Source: Clitoria ternatea
Taxonomy: Eukaryota > Streptophyta > Magnoliopsida > Fabales > Fabaceae
Assembly (NCBI GenBank): GCA_037962975.1
Contig: CM075675.1
Location: forward strand, 27,530,501 to 27,594,500
Length of the DNA: 64,000 nucleotides
Direction: 5' to 3'
This document shows positions 11,468 through 23,486 of this stretch, in pieces. Numbering within the stretch: position 1 is the stretch's first letter; each line of letters starts with the position of its first letter. Under the pieces are notes generated by a model. It had not been told where the DNA came from, did not search any database, and saw only the letters and a list, made by a program, of their open reading frames with translations. A program made the translations under genes and the position numbers.

Positions 11468-13319
11468 CAATCTGTAACACCTCCTCATATACACGAGATA
11501 TATATGTATTCTTCTTGTTTTTTAAAAAAACTTTTAGAAAGATATACATATTTATCACTCTTTATCTCGCGTATACAAGGACATACATACATCTGATTTC
11601 CTTTGAATATTGAAAGTAAAAAAAAAATATCATCTTTCAATATTTATCCATAATGACAAAAATAATTTATAGAAATCATAAGTGATAAAAGATTTACAGA
11701 ATTATATCTAAATGATAAGGTTTATCAAAGTTTAACCTTCACCTTGTTACAATTATCCAACTTGATATTGTAATAAGGTAAACTAAAACTAAATTATACG
11801 TCTACTACGACCATGACCAATCATTTCCTAGTTCTTGAACCATAGGGTTTTGGAATCCTACTTTTGTAATTACATCCTTTCATCTTGAGCTGCTAGCTAT
11901 ACATCACATATATTTTAAACACAGAAATTCAAACAAGAAGGAGTGAGAAACACAATATAATACTTTACAGATAAAACATAAGCATAAGGGTTTTCATAAA
12001 CATAACGATTATACTTTTATTCACAACCACCCATATAGAATGTCACAATCACATGAATGTCATACAATATTTTTAATACTACTATCTCATTCATATTATG
12101 CATATGGGCCCTTAAAGTTTTAAGTTGCACTGGGCCAACCATGAGTTTACACTGTTCCATAATTTTGGATAATAACATAAATGCCTTCATGACGTATGAA
12201 CAACTCAACTGACATAGAAACACTTAGAGACTAGTCAGATTGAGAAAGTTTTTATTGTGAAAGTACCCGACACTAGGGAGCTACCCCAGGTCCCCTGAAG
12301 CACTCTTTCACACCTTCTCATCCCAAGGCTCGCAATTAAGTCTCCTCTAATGTATCCCCGATTTCTATAATCTGTCCTCAGGCAATATCACATCTCATTT
12401 CTCTTTAATGATTCATGATGCATGAACTACTCGCATATTGAGTTGGTTAATACTTTTAGAAACTCAAGTATAAGTTATATGTTTGGGGTCTACAATTCAC
12501 AACATAGCCACCCCGATAAACTGCACATTTCCAAACTCTTAAATAAGTTCTGCCACACGCAGAAGAATTTCAGTATAGTTTTCTTTATCATTCACAAATC
12601 AATATTATTATGATTTGAGTTTCAAAGTCTTAATATATATTCCAAACCTTCTTTAGAGCATTTATAGGAAATTAATTTACTTTTTGACACAAATTTGAAT
12701 TATCGATCTTTTTCATCTTTAATTATAATACTTGAAGAAATATATAATAAAACACTTTTGAAATTAAAACTCTTATTTTCAAAGGTTTAAAATGAAATAT
12801 TATTGAAGTATCTCATTTCCATTTGAGAATCAAATATTTTCATATATGTACATATATGAATATATTATTTTCATAAAATAATAACTTTTTTTAATAACTA
12901 AAAATTATTCTAAAATTTAATTAAATAATTTATTTTGAAAGATAAAATTAAATTATAGAAATTATATACTTTTATTAAAAATTTAAGAAATTTTTTTTAA
13001 CAATAATCTGAATAAATATTGAGAAATTATTATAAATAATTTCTTTTAAAGTAATACTTTAAAGAGTAAGGGATAAGTATATTCTTCCTGAGTTTTAGCT
13101 TCTCGTCATGCTTGCTATATGTTCAAACTCCACATCACAAGATCATCAATCACTCATCAATCACAATCAAGTATTGTAATGTCACCAATCACAATTAAAT
13201 ATCATCAATCACAAATATTATCAATCATAATCAAATCAAATAAATATCATTTATGAATATCATAATTTAAAGTTTAATAGTTATTTAATTTAATAAACTT
13301 AATCTGAAGTCCTTATAGT

Positions 13320-13525
13320 CCATTCCTCGCACAGGTCTATGTAAGCCCATATAGGTCATAATACTCCAAGTCCTTGCATAGGTTTAGTTCAGTCCATATA
13401 AGTTATAAAAGTCCAGATCCTTGCATAGGTTTAGCCTAGTCCATATAGGTTATAATAGTACAGATCCTTGCATAGGTTTAGTCCAGTCCATATAGGTTAT
13501 AATAGTCCAGATCCATACATGGGTA
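13320..13525. repeat. 47-bp tandem repeat, about four copies
   Basis: TCCTTGCATA recurs at 13371, 13418 and 13465, with a diverged copy at 13512: exactly 47 bp each time. The unit also contains GTCCATATAGGTTATAA. Confidence 0.85.
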
Positions 13526-13804
13526 TTTCAGAATAATTTACACAAGATACTAAATTTATTATTAATTTTAAGTTGAAAAGTTATTATAATAATATTATTA
13601 AATTTAAAAGGAGTAGGGGACTCCTCCCATTATTCTTATGTCTTTTCATATTATATTCTTATTTCACTCCCCCTTACCTTGAATTGTTACCAAAAGATAG
13701 TTCGCTTTGCGCTTCTGATTTCTAGAAATATTATTACCAATTTATTTCAGTATAGGCATAAGATGAAAATTAAGATTACTACGTAAAACAAAAATGGTAA
13801 ATTT

Positions 13805-14035
13805 TGAATAGTGAATAGTGATAGTAAAATGTGAATAGTAATAGTAAATAGTAAAACATAAATAGTAACCGTAAATAGTAAAACGTAAATAGTAACGATA
13901 AATAGTAAATCATAAATAGTAACAGTAAATAGTAATTCACTATTTGAATAGTAATTTACTATTTGAATAGTAATTTACTATTCTTAATAGTAATTTACTA
14001 TTGACATAGTAATTTACTATTCAGAATAGTAACTT
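13805..14035. repeat. Array of AATAGTAA and its complement TTACTATT
   Basis: More than twenty copies of AATAGTAA-like words in about 230 bp. Towards the right half TTACTATT alternates with AATAGTAA, giving many short inverted repeats. It lies inside the solo LTR. Confidence 0.85.
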
Positions 14036-15172
14036 AAAATAATATTATATCCAGTATAATAATAAATTTCTAAAATAATATGAAAATAAACCTAAAAAGT
14101 GTAAAATAGAGTTTTTCTTACCTTATGATTTTGGCAGAACCTCCTTCCAAAAATTTTATTTCTCTCTCTTACTCCAATCACTATCTCTCTAACACTACTA
14201 TATTAAAAAAATTTAAACTGAATTGTGATTTTTCCTTCAAAAATCCTTCGGTATTTATAGCAGAAAAATTCACCATGCATTTGAATATTTTATTATAAAA
14301 GTACTGTGTAATTTTTAAAAATTTCGTTTTTGGTTATTTGCAAGTTTGAAATTTTCGTTTCATACACAGTGTTTTGTATAGTGAATGTCGGCTGAATTAT
14401 TAAGCCAAATAGTAACCATTCACTCGGTATATTTTAAGTATTCAAAATCAGTCCTTTTCAAAATTTAGCGATATTATATCACTTTTCACTAATTTTATAA
14501 TAAGTAATATAAAGTTTAAATTTTAAAAATCTAAAATTTTCTGTTAATAAAAATTTATTGGTACGGTTTTGATTTTTTTACGATTGGTAAAAATTAAGAT
14601 TTTTCTCAAACCGATTATTTTTAGATAAGTCTACTTGAAATGGATTTTAGAAAATTTTCTTATAATTTAACTTCACTTTCTTGTAAATATTTTTAATTTT
14701 AAGTAACTTTATATGAATTTAAAATTATTTAAAATATATTATTATATTAAAATATTTCAAAAATTTTTAAAAAATTCCAAAAAATCATAAATATTATGTA
14801 GATCAAAAAGTTCTAAAGAACCATAGTCTAATTCCTTCAAAATTTTATTTTAATATTCTAATAAGAGTTAAATCACAAATGTGTAAAAACATAAAATAAA
14901 AGTTGTGAATAATAAAGATATTCAAAATTCTTAATATAATTTCATTAATCAATAAATACTAATTAAGTCGTTTTAAAATTCTTATTCAAAATACATATAT
15001 ATTTTTATTTTATTATTATTATTTTATTTTTATTTTTAAACAAAATAATTAAATATAAATACCAAAATTTCATAAAAAAATAATAATAAACTAAATAATA
15101 GTAAGTATTTCTCATTAAAGATATATTAATATCTATTTTCTATTTGAGTAGAAAATGGGATGTAACACAATC

Positions 15173-17143
15173 CGTCATGGTATCCCATATTTAATGATTA
15201 TGTTACAATAAATAAACTTTTTGGATTTGATTGCTGTGATGGAAGTTAAAGGGTTAGCCTCTGTCTACTTTGTGAAGTAGTTAACTTATACTATTATGTA
15301 TTTCACACTGTCATGTGTTATTGGAAAGAGACCTAAAATATCAATTCCCCGTTGTTAAAAGGGCCAAGGTACAACAAAGGTGAATAATTCCTCAATAAGT
15401 GCCATATGAAAATTAGCAAACCTTTGACATGCATCACATTTTTTAACAAAGGTCATAGCGTCTTGCATTAAAGTGGGCCAAGACTTCTACCTCTCAGATG
15501 ATGTCCACAACAGCTCTCATGTACTTCTGCCATTACATTCTCTATTACATCTGGGTTTAAGCATTTTAACATCGACATTGTAAATCCTCTTCTAAATAAT
15601 TTGCCTTCAGACATAACAAAGTGTGTAGTATCACTTTGTATCTTCCGCTATGAATCAATACCTTTTGGGAGTTTCCCAGATGTTAGGTACTTGATATACG
15701 GGGCATGCTATGTTTTAGAGATGAACGTCGAAGTTTCCACTGCGGTCTCTTTGATAATATACTAAGATAAAGAACTTTGAATGACAATGTTAGTGCCTAG
15801 TTTCTTGGTACTAGCCAAGTGGGATAGTACATTCACCCTCATATTTTCCTTTCTTGGAACATGCTTAAATAAGATTTATTTGAATTAAGGGAGAGTTCTA
15901 TAAGTTTAGTATGGTATTGCAGTAAAATAGTTCCCTTACTGGGTATTCTCCATTTACTTATGAAATCATAAGTTAAGAATCACTAAGAATGATTAATTCT
16001 TCTGCTCTAAGATCACTTGTTGTGCGTAAGCTAGTTAAGCAAGCTTTATACTCCATTTGTTCATTGGATGTTTGGAAATCAAACCTAAGGGAACCTTGAT
16101 AATGAGATCATCCTCACTTTCCAGCATGACCCCGGGACCCGAACGTTTCGTGTTTATTGAATCCTCAACATAGATAGTCCAATGTTTCCTTTTTTCTTTA
16201 GGTTCAACCCCAGTCATCTTAGTGATGAACGCTTCGATAAAGGTTCAAGGTTTATAAGATATGTCAAACTACAACAATTCAATGGTCCACTATATCATTC
16301 TCTCATCCAGATCTGGTTTGAACAAAATAATTCTCAAAGGTAAGTATGTCCTTAGTACAATAAAGTGAGCATGAAAATACTGTTATAACAAATGTGAAGA
16401 AACTATAACTATAAAGACCACATTATCTAACTTGTTATATCGAGGTTTAGTTCCCTGTAAGGACTAACTCACGAAGTAAATAGGTCATTGTCCATTTGGG
16501 GTTTCCTTTACCCACGTTGTGCCTAGGGCTTCATCTGAAACTGATATATAAAAAACAAAGTCTATTTGGTATTAGGGAAAATGAAATCAATAGTGATCCC
16601 AACACATCCTTGAGTTGTTGAAAAGCTTGTTCATACTTATGAGTCCAAACAAAAGAATTCCCTTTTTTTGAGACTTTATACAAAGGAAGAAACCAATGTG
16701 CCATTCTTGGCCTAAATCTTGATAAGAAAGTGATCTTACCATTCAAAGCTTGAACCTCCCTCATATTGGAAGGGCTTTTTAGCTCTAGTATCACCTTACA
16801 CTTCCTTAGGTTAGCATTAATGCCCATGCTGGTCAACATAAAACCAAGGAACCTTCCCACCATAACTACAAACGTGCACTTGAGGGTGTTCAATCTTATG
16901 TTTCTTTCTCTTAGCTTGTAAAAAATCTTCCTTAGGTCAAAGACATGCTCACCCCTAATCGGGGTTTTAGCTATAATATAATCAACATACAACTCAACAA
17001 TCTTCCCATTGATGCCATCAAAAACTCTATTCATCATTCTCCGATATCTCACCCTGTCATTGTTAAGTCCAAATGACATCATCTTATAACAAAAGACTCT
17101 TTTATCATTGATAAATGACATGTTCTCTTCATCCTCCACATAC
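15173..17143 (-). pseudogene. Tat-lineage Ty3/gypsy RT, RNase H and integrase N-part, degenerate
   Basis: Central part of the old Tat element. In minus order, 17143-16531 encodes reverse transcriptase with APMYVEDEE, FCYKMMSFGLNN, ELYVDYIIAKT (YVDD box changed to YVDY), LNTLKCTFVV and GRFLGFMLTSMGINAN. Then 16217-16035 encodes an RNase H start (HWTIYVEDSINTKRSG). Towards 15173 come broken integrase words (WPFQQRGIDILG, KYGIP). Frameshifts and stops are many. The left edge abuts the solo LTR, and the right edge abuts chromovirus A at the repeat ATAGG. Confidence 0.75.
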
Positions 17144-17157
17144 ATAGGTGCCAAGCT

Positions 17158-17594
17158 ACTTTCACCAATGAGATCTTCTTTCCTTTTAGTTGCTTGACAT
17201 CTTTGTCCATTATCATCACTGGTGTTACTGGAATCGTAAGGTTTTCCTTAACTTCTATATCATCGGTCTCTATCACATGGTCTGGATCAGGTACATACTT
17301 CCATAATTGTGAGACATGGAACAAATTATGAAGATTGGAAAGGTGAGGTGGCAATACAATCTGATATGCCACTTTACCAATTCTTTTCAGAATCTCATAT
17401 GGTCCTATATATCTTGGAGTAAGCTTCTTACTTTTTAACACTCTTCCAACTCCTTTGTTGGGTGATACCTTTAAGAATACATAATCTCCAACTTGGAATT
17501 ATAATGGCTTCCTCCTCTGATCATAATATAACTTCTGCCGACCCTACGCAATTTTCATCCTTTTTCTTATCATCCGAATTTTCTCTGTTGTTTG
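17158..17594 (-). pseudogene. Integrase C-terminal part of element A, truncated
   Basis: Same frame as the main pol ORF but separated from it by stops. The clearest piece (17441-17160) contains SKKLTPRYIGPYEILKRIG, HNLFHVSQLWKYVPDP and ISLVKVAW, matching the GPF/GPY integrase tail and the start of the C-terminal domain of Tekay-type chromoviruses. The intact counterpart in element B continues about 25 residues beyond KVKW with the aromatic chromodomain end; here the reading switches straight to Tat sequence. Confidence 0.75.
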
Positions 17595-20438
17595 CTAGAC
17601 AATTTCTGGTCCAAGAGTCAGGTACTCGCCTGTCTCTAACCAACAGATTGGTGTCCTGCACTTTCTACCATACAATGCTTCATATGGTGCCATCCCAATG
17701 CTTGAGTGATAACTGTTATTATATGTGAATTCGATTAGTGGAATGTAATGTTCCCAGCTTCCACCATGTTCTAATACACATGCTCTTAGTAAATCCTCCA
17801 GACTTTGGATAGTCCTATTTGACTGTCCATCAGTCTGTGGATGATAGGTAGAGCTTAACTTCAGTCTGGTACCAAGCTCTTTATGTAAACTTCCCCAGAA
17901 TCGATAATTAAATCTAGGATCTTTATCAAATACTATGCTTGACGATACTCCATGTAATTTCACTATCTCCTTTATGTACACTTGAGCCAATTTCTCAAGT
18001 GAATGCTTCATGTTGATCGGAAGAAAATGGGCTGATTTTGTTAATCTATCGACTATCACCCAGATAGCATCATTGCCTCTTTGTGTTTTACGTAAGCCTG
18101 ACACAAAGTCCATGGCAATGTCATCCCATTTCCATACTGGTATTTCTAGTGGTTGTAATCCACCAGATGGTTTTTGATGTTCAACTTTACTTTTCTGATA
18201 TATTAAGCAAGATGAAACATACTCAGCTATCTCCTTTTTCATCCTCTTCCACCAGAAGTCCTTTCTTAAATCTTGATACATCTTCATAGATCCAGGATGA
18301 ATACTAAGCATACTTTTGTGAGCTTCATCTAGAATCATCTTGTTTAACTCTGCATCCTCTGGAACACATATTCTTCCTTTCATCCTCCATACTCCATCTG
18401 AACCTTCTTGTAATCCCAGATCTTTCTTATTACGTTGTGTGTCAATCATCTTTTGGAGATATTCATCCAATCTTTGTTTTTCGCACACCATCTTCAGAAA
18501 ATCATTAGTGATTTTCAGAACTCCTACAATCATATTTACTGAAGACTTCTCTTCAACTGCTATATTTAAATCTCTAAATTGTTCAATCATTTCTAATTCT
18601 TTTATCATTAAAGCTACCACATGAATAGCTTTTCTACTAAGTGCGTTAGCAACCACGTTGGCTTTCCCCGGGTGGTACTTCAACTCAAAGTCATAGTCCT
18701 TGAGAAATTCCATCCATCGACGTTGTCTCATGTTTAATTCTTTTTGGTCAAACAGGTATTTGAGACTCTTATGATCACTATAAACTTCAAACTTTGCACC
18801 GTATAAGTAGTGCCTCCAAATTTTTAAAGCAAAAACAATGGCTGCAAATTCTAAGTCACGAGTAGGGTAATTAAGTTTGTGTGGTCGTAATTGCCTTGAA
18901 GCATAAGCAATTACTTTTCTTTGTTGCATTAGGACACAACCAAGTCTTAACTTTGAAGCATCACAATAAACTTCAAAGTTTTCTTGGGGGTTTGGTAAAG
19001 CTAGAATTGGTGCAGTTGTTAATTCTTTTTTTAATTCTTGGAAACTTGCTTCACATTCAGGAGTACAAATGAAAGGTTTATTCTTACAAGTTAATCGAGT
19101 CATTGGTAGGGCAATTCGAGAGAATCCTTCAATAAATCTTCGGTAGTATCCTGCGACTCCCAAGAAACTCTGAATTTCTGTGACAGTCTTCGGTCTCTCC
19201 CAAGCTATTACAGCTTCAATCTTTGCAGGGTCAACTGACACTCCATTCTTAGATATCACATGGCCTAAGAATTTTACTTCATTAAGCCAAAACTCACATT
19301 TAGATAGTTTGGCATATAGCTGCTTCTCATTTAGTATTTGTAGTACTAAGTACAGATGCTCCTCATGCTCTTCCTTGGTTTTGGAATAGATAAGAATATC
19401 ATCTATAAAGACAATGACGAATTGATCAAGGTATGGATGGAATATCCGGTTCATGTAGTCCATGAACACGGATGGAGCATTAGTTACACCAAAAGGCATA
19501 ACTAAATATTCATAATGGCCATAGCGTGTTCTAAATGCTGTCTTTGGAATATCTTCTTTCTTTACGCGAATTTGATGGTATCCTGATCTCAGGTCTATCT
19601 TGGAGAACACAGTAGCTCCTCGTAGTTGATCAATAAGGTCATCAATCCTTGGTAACGGGTATTTATTCTTAATCGTCACTTTGTTCAGTTGGCGATAATT
19701 GACACAAAGTCTCATACTACCATCCTTCTTCTTAACTAGTAGTACAGGTACTCCCCAAGGAGATACACTAGGTCGTATGAATTGCTTTTCTAATAACTCA
19801 TCCACTTGCTTCTTTAGTTCAGTCAGTTCCATTGGAGACATTCTATAGGGTGCTCTAGCAATGGGTTCTGCTCCAGGAATTAGGTCAATAGAGAATTCTA
19901 TCTCTCGTTCAAGAGGTAATCCTGGAACATCCTCAGGGAATACTTTTAAGAATTCACAGACTACTGGTATCTTACTTACATCAGGAATATCTTTTCCTTC
20001 TGTAAGTGAAAATACTATGAATAATTGGGCTTCATTGTTTAAGGAATATCCTATAGGGTTTTGTAAGGCATCATACTCCTGACACTCCATGTTGTCAGGT
20101 GGAAAGATCACGGTTTTATTACGGAAATCTACAAGGACATGGTTAGCAGATAACCAATCCCTCCCTAAGATAATTTCCAAGTCCTTTAATGGTAAACATA
20201 CTAAGTTCACATTAAAATTTCTACCTCCTATATGTATAGAATAGCCTTCACACACGTTAGCTGTCCTAAGATGGTTACCCGTAGGAGTAGAGACAAGCAA
20301 ATCATATTGCATAGATTTCATAGGTAAATTCAGACGCCTAACACATTCTTCAGCAATAAAAGAATGTGTCACACCAGAATCAAATAAAACTGATAAAGTA
20401 GTATCGTTAAGAATGCACTCACTTTGTACTAAGTCATC
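17595..20438 (-). CDS. Element A pol: protease, reverse transcriptase, RNase H, integrase
   Basis: One long open frame of about 945 codons; only its ends are stopped. Domain order protease, RT, RNase H, integrase places it in Ty3/gypsy. The protease motif is DSGVTHSFI. RT has LCVNYRQLNKVTIKNKYPLP and the FIDDIL active-site box. RNase H has YCDAS and VYSDHKSL. The integrase zinc finger is altered (CLIYQ where CxxCQ is expected), and the catalytic Glu expected in GQSER is Asn (GQSNRT), so integrase is predicted inactive. The frame lacks an initiator because gag-pol is a polyprotein and the gag/pol stop is a mutation. Likely transcribed only with the element. Confidence 0.85.
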   Translation of the reverse strand, partial: DDLVQSECILNDTTLSVLFDSGVTHSFIAEECVRRLNLPMKSMQYDLLVSTPTGNHLRTANVCEGYSIHIGGRNFNVNLVCLPLKDLEIILGRDWLSANHVLVDFRNKTVIFPPDNMECQEYDALQNPIGYSLNNEAQLFIVFSLTEGKDIPDVSKIPVVCEFLKVFPEDVPGLPLEREIEFSIDLIPGAEPIARAPYRMSPMELTELKKQVDELLEKQFIRPSVSPWGVPVLLVKKKDGSMRLCVNYRQLNKVTIKNKYPLPRIDDLIDQLRGATVFSKIDLRSGYHQIRVKKEDIPKTAFRTRYGHYEYLVMPFGVTNAPSVFMDYMNRIFHPYLDQFVIVFIDDILIYSKTKEEHEEHLYLVLQILNEKQLYAKLSKCEFWLNEVKFLGHVISKNGVSVDPAKIEAVIAWERPKTVTEIQSFLGVAGYYRRFIEGFSRIALPMTRLTCKNKPFICTPECEASFQELKKELTTAPILALPNPQENFEVYCDASKLRLGCVLMQQRKVIAYASRQLRPHKLNYPTRDLEFAAIVFALKIWRHYLYGAKFEVYSDHKSLKYLFDQKELNMRQRRWMEFLKDYDFELKYHPGKANVVANALSRKAIHVVALMIKELEMIEQFRDLNIAVEEKSSVNMIVGVLKITNDFLKMVCEKQRLDEYLQKMIDTQRNKKDLGLQEGSDGVWRMKGRICVPEDAELNKMILDEAHKSMLSIHPGSMKMYQDLRKDFWWKRMKKEIAEYVSSCLIYQKSKVEHQKPSGGLQPLEIPVWKWDDIAMDFVSGLRKTQRGNDAIWVIVDRLTKSAHFLPINMKHSLEKLAQVYIKEIVKLHGVSSSIVFDKDPRFNYRFWGSLHKELGTRLKLSSTYHPQTDGQSNRTIQSLEDLLRACVLEHGGSWEHYIPLIEFTYNNSYHSSIGMAPYEALYGRKCRTPICWLETGEYLTLGPEIV

Positions 20439-20851
20439 TGCCTACGATGCCTCTGATCCACTAATTGCAAATACTCTGCCAGTTGCAGGTGGTTTGTTCT
20501 GATTATTCACTAGCTGTCCATTTTCTCGTCCTCGACTAGCTGTGCCTTTGACATTAAGTCCTCTGCGACCATTAGTATTACGTCCATCTTGAATGTTGGC
20601 TCTTTCTCTGTTGGCTCCATTGTTGTTGTTCTCAGTTTTAACATTCACAGTGTTAGTGCCTTGGTGAAGTTGTGAGCAGTTAGGACGAATATGTCCCTTC
20701 TGGTTACATTGGAAACAGGTAACATCTGTCGGTGTACAATCATGGGTTCTATGATTTCCTCCACACTTATAGCAGTTCCATGTGATTGGCTGGTTCGCGC
20801 GTCCTCCAGATGATAAAGTTGATCCTCCTCAAAATCGATTCTGATTAAATG
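20439..20851 (-). pseudogene. Element A gag C-part with two zinc knuckles
   Basis: The minus strand encodes two CCHC knuckles, CYKCGGNHRTHDC followed closely by CFQCNQKGHIRPNC, then an Asn/Arg-rich linker to the protease. It is separated from pol by an in-frame TAG near 20440 and cut at 20852 by element D. The N-terminal part of gag lies at 31730-32418. Confidence 0.8.
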
Positions 20852-21044
20852 CTCCTTGTAACATCCCTGTTTTTAGTAGCAGTTTTATTTGGTAAATTTT
20901 GAAGTGTGGAAGGTCAGAAAGTAAGAATAAGTGAGTAAATACCTTGTATAGGGTCAGTAATACTCCAAAAATTCTATTTTTGGGTATAATTATGGAATTT
21001 ATACAGACCTTTGAGGATATTATTCAAATTCTGAGAGAAAAAGG

Positions 21045-22640
21045 CTCTGATCCGCGTGACAGAGTGACTTACCGAGTGAAAAAGACTCTGTTCTGAGTGA
21101 CAGGAAGCAATTCCGAGTGATAGAAAGAAAATCCGAGTGAGGAATGAAATTCCAAGTGTAAAGTTAGGTTGACCGAATAAAACATTACTAAAAAGGATAC
21201 TACCGAGTGAAATATTGGTCTTAGAGATAGCTGGAGTGAAGTGGGTTCAAGGGAACCACTTCTGAGTGAATATTCCGAGTGAAAATACCCTTGAGAGACT
21301 CATTTCCGAGTCAAACCTTGCCAATTGCTTCTTTCTTGAGTGACAATTTCTACGATACCGAATGAATAGACTCAGTCAGGGATATAACTGATGCAATCCG
21401 AGTGAAGTTGTCCAAGTCAGACCTCCCTAATAAGATAGAAGATAGCAATCCGAGTAGGTTGAAATCCATTTTGAGTAGGACTTAATATGTAGCCTTTCCG
21501 AGTGAATGGGTTTGAATATTCCCGAGTAAGATATGCTCGAGTGGAAAATAATACTGAGTGAAATGTGTGTATAAGAATGAATTTGGATATTCCCGAGTAT
21601 AAAATCCGAGGGAAGATTGGTTATAATGGCTTAGATTGGAAAATTTCTAAGTATATGATAAACCGAATGAATGATCCATATATAAATCCGAGTGGATGGG
21701 ATTAGAACAAGCCTGAGTTGAACTTAATGTGATGATATTTCCGAGTAGATTAAATAATGTGTAATTAGAGGGTCTAAGTATGAAATGAGTCCGAGAGGAA
21801 CCTAACTTAATAAGTTTTACCTGAGTGGTTAAGCATGAAATAAACCCGAGTGAATGATGAGGAGTTCCGAGTGAATGAATGCATAAGTGTTTTATATTAA
21901 GTTGATGCTTCTACCGACTGAAATGAGTTATTAAAATTATTTGGGAGGTGTTAATGGAAGAAATAGTGATGGATTCCGAGTGGTTATATATATATATTGT
22001 ATGGTTAAAGCATTACTTGGCTTGAATATGAGTGGTGATGAATGAATAATGATAATTGAGTAGATACCGAGCGGAAAATGGTGTTTGGGAACCCATTCCG
22101 AGTGAATTGTAGTAGGCAGGGCCATTTCCAAGTAAGTCTATGAGTATGACTCCTCTTCCGAGTGAGAAGTACTCTACTGGACCAAGTCCGGGAGAGGCTC
22201 ATACGTGTATGTCTTTTCCGAGAGGTAATGACCTTAATAGGCTTCGATTAAAATTGTAGTTGAAGAATTTGGTTCAAACCGAGGGAGAAATATGAGTGAC
22301 CGAGTGGAGAAAGTGTTGACTTCTGAAATAAAGGATGTTATAATTCTGAGTGGAAACTGAATGAATATGGATACCCTTTTCCGAGTAAGCCTAAGGTGTT
22401 ATGAAAACCGAGTAAAAAGTGATTTTGATGTTGAGTTGGCTAAGGAATGATTTAGTTAAGTATGAAATAAATAAGAATAGGTTGTTTACCGAATGGAAAT
22501 CCTGAGTAAAAAGAATCCGATTGAATCCAGAAGAAATCCGACCTAGAGAGGAGAAATCCGACCAGATGTTTTAAGAAGAAATAATCAAGAGTGAGGACCA
22601 AGAAAAACGAATCAGTTTTTGAAGATTTCCGAGCCATGAA
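21045..22640 (+). repeat. CCGAGTGA motif array in D 5' LTR
   Basis: Several dozen exact or one-mismatch copies of CCGAGTG(A) at irregular spacing of roughly 20-60 bp. An equivalent array occupies about 27265-28860 in the 3' LTR. Confidence 0.9.
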
Positions 22641-22789
22641 GGGCGGACTCGCTCAAGCAAATCGGATTTCGCTTAAGCGATCCGATGTCAGCACTCCACA
22701 CCAGTTAGCTAAAATAGGTCGTCCTTAGAGCAGGAGTTCACACCGGATAGCTTTGAGCCGGTGTTCATCACAACACCGCCCTCTTTACA

Positions 22790-23225
22790 CAGACGGAGTC
22801 CTTAACTCCTTCACACACACCGTCCTTCCTTACTTCACACAGCACACCGCCTTACACTCCATACCGCCCTCTCTTAGTACGCCCTCACATTCCACACCGC
22901 CCTAACACTCTATACCGCCTCACATTCCACACCGCCCTAACACTCTATACCGCCTCACATTCCCCACCGCCCTAACACTCCATACCGCCTCACATTCAAT
23001 AACGCTCTAACACTCCATACCGCCCTTACACAGTACACCATTTCATACTCCATACCGCCCTCACACAGCATACCGTTTCATACTCCATACTGCCCTCACA
23101 CAGCACACCGTTTCACACTCCACACCGCCCCACACTCCACACCGCCTCATACTCCATACCGCCTCACCTAATACCATCCTCACATTGCACTCCGCCCTCA
23201 CACACCCAATACCGCCTCACATGAG
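22790..23225 (+). repeat. ACACCGCC/ATACCGCC array in D 5' LTR
   Basis: Around twenty words of the form CA(C/T)ACCGCC(C/T) alternate with CTCACA or ACTCCA, giving imperfect units of about 15-30 bp. It lies directly upstream of the TATA-like element. The second copy is at about 29010-29445. Confidence 0.9.
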
Positions 23226-23475
23226 ATGACGACCTTGCCAGCACTAAATATTTTTTTATTCCACATCAGATAGTGGTCAGCCCACTCAACCATATAAAGC
23301 CAAGAATGATTGGCACAATGAACTAATCGAAGGAGAAAGTTGCCTCCATTACAATAACTTTATATATTTTATTTCTATTTAATGCAAGGCTGACTGGGAA
23401 AGGAGTCAAAAGGCTCCATTATCTCACCTAATCCTCCAACCGATGTTCCCCATTTAATTTCCACTCACTCTCTTC

Positions 23476-23486
23476 TTATTTAAACC
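23476..23486 (+). promoter_or_regulatory. TATA-like element of D LTR
   Basis: TTATTTAAACC lies about 250 bp after the ACCGCC array and upstream of an ACACACAC leader, a plausible U3/R boundary. The copy in the 3' LTR is at 29696-29706. Prediction only. Confidence 0.4.

Larger units (their letters stand above)
11473..15167 (-). mobile_element. 3.7-kb solo LTR (Tekay-like termini), inserted in the Tat integrase
   Basis: Bounded by TG...CA ends (TGTAACACCTCC at left, GGGATGTAACA at right) and by the exact 5-bp duplication CAATC (11468-11472 and 15168-15172). The integrase reading resumes on the other side. No second LTR, primer-binding site or coding region is visible, so a solo LTR is the simplest reading. 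In minus sense a TATA-like CTATAAATAC lies near 14255, which sets the probable transcription direction. Internal features are a 47-bp tandem repeat and an AATAGTAA array. Confidence 0.7.

Noticed and set aside
12017..12613. Two ORFs of 63-68 codons inside the solo LTR
   Set aside because: No domain, AT-rich and within LTR boundaries set by the target duplication.
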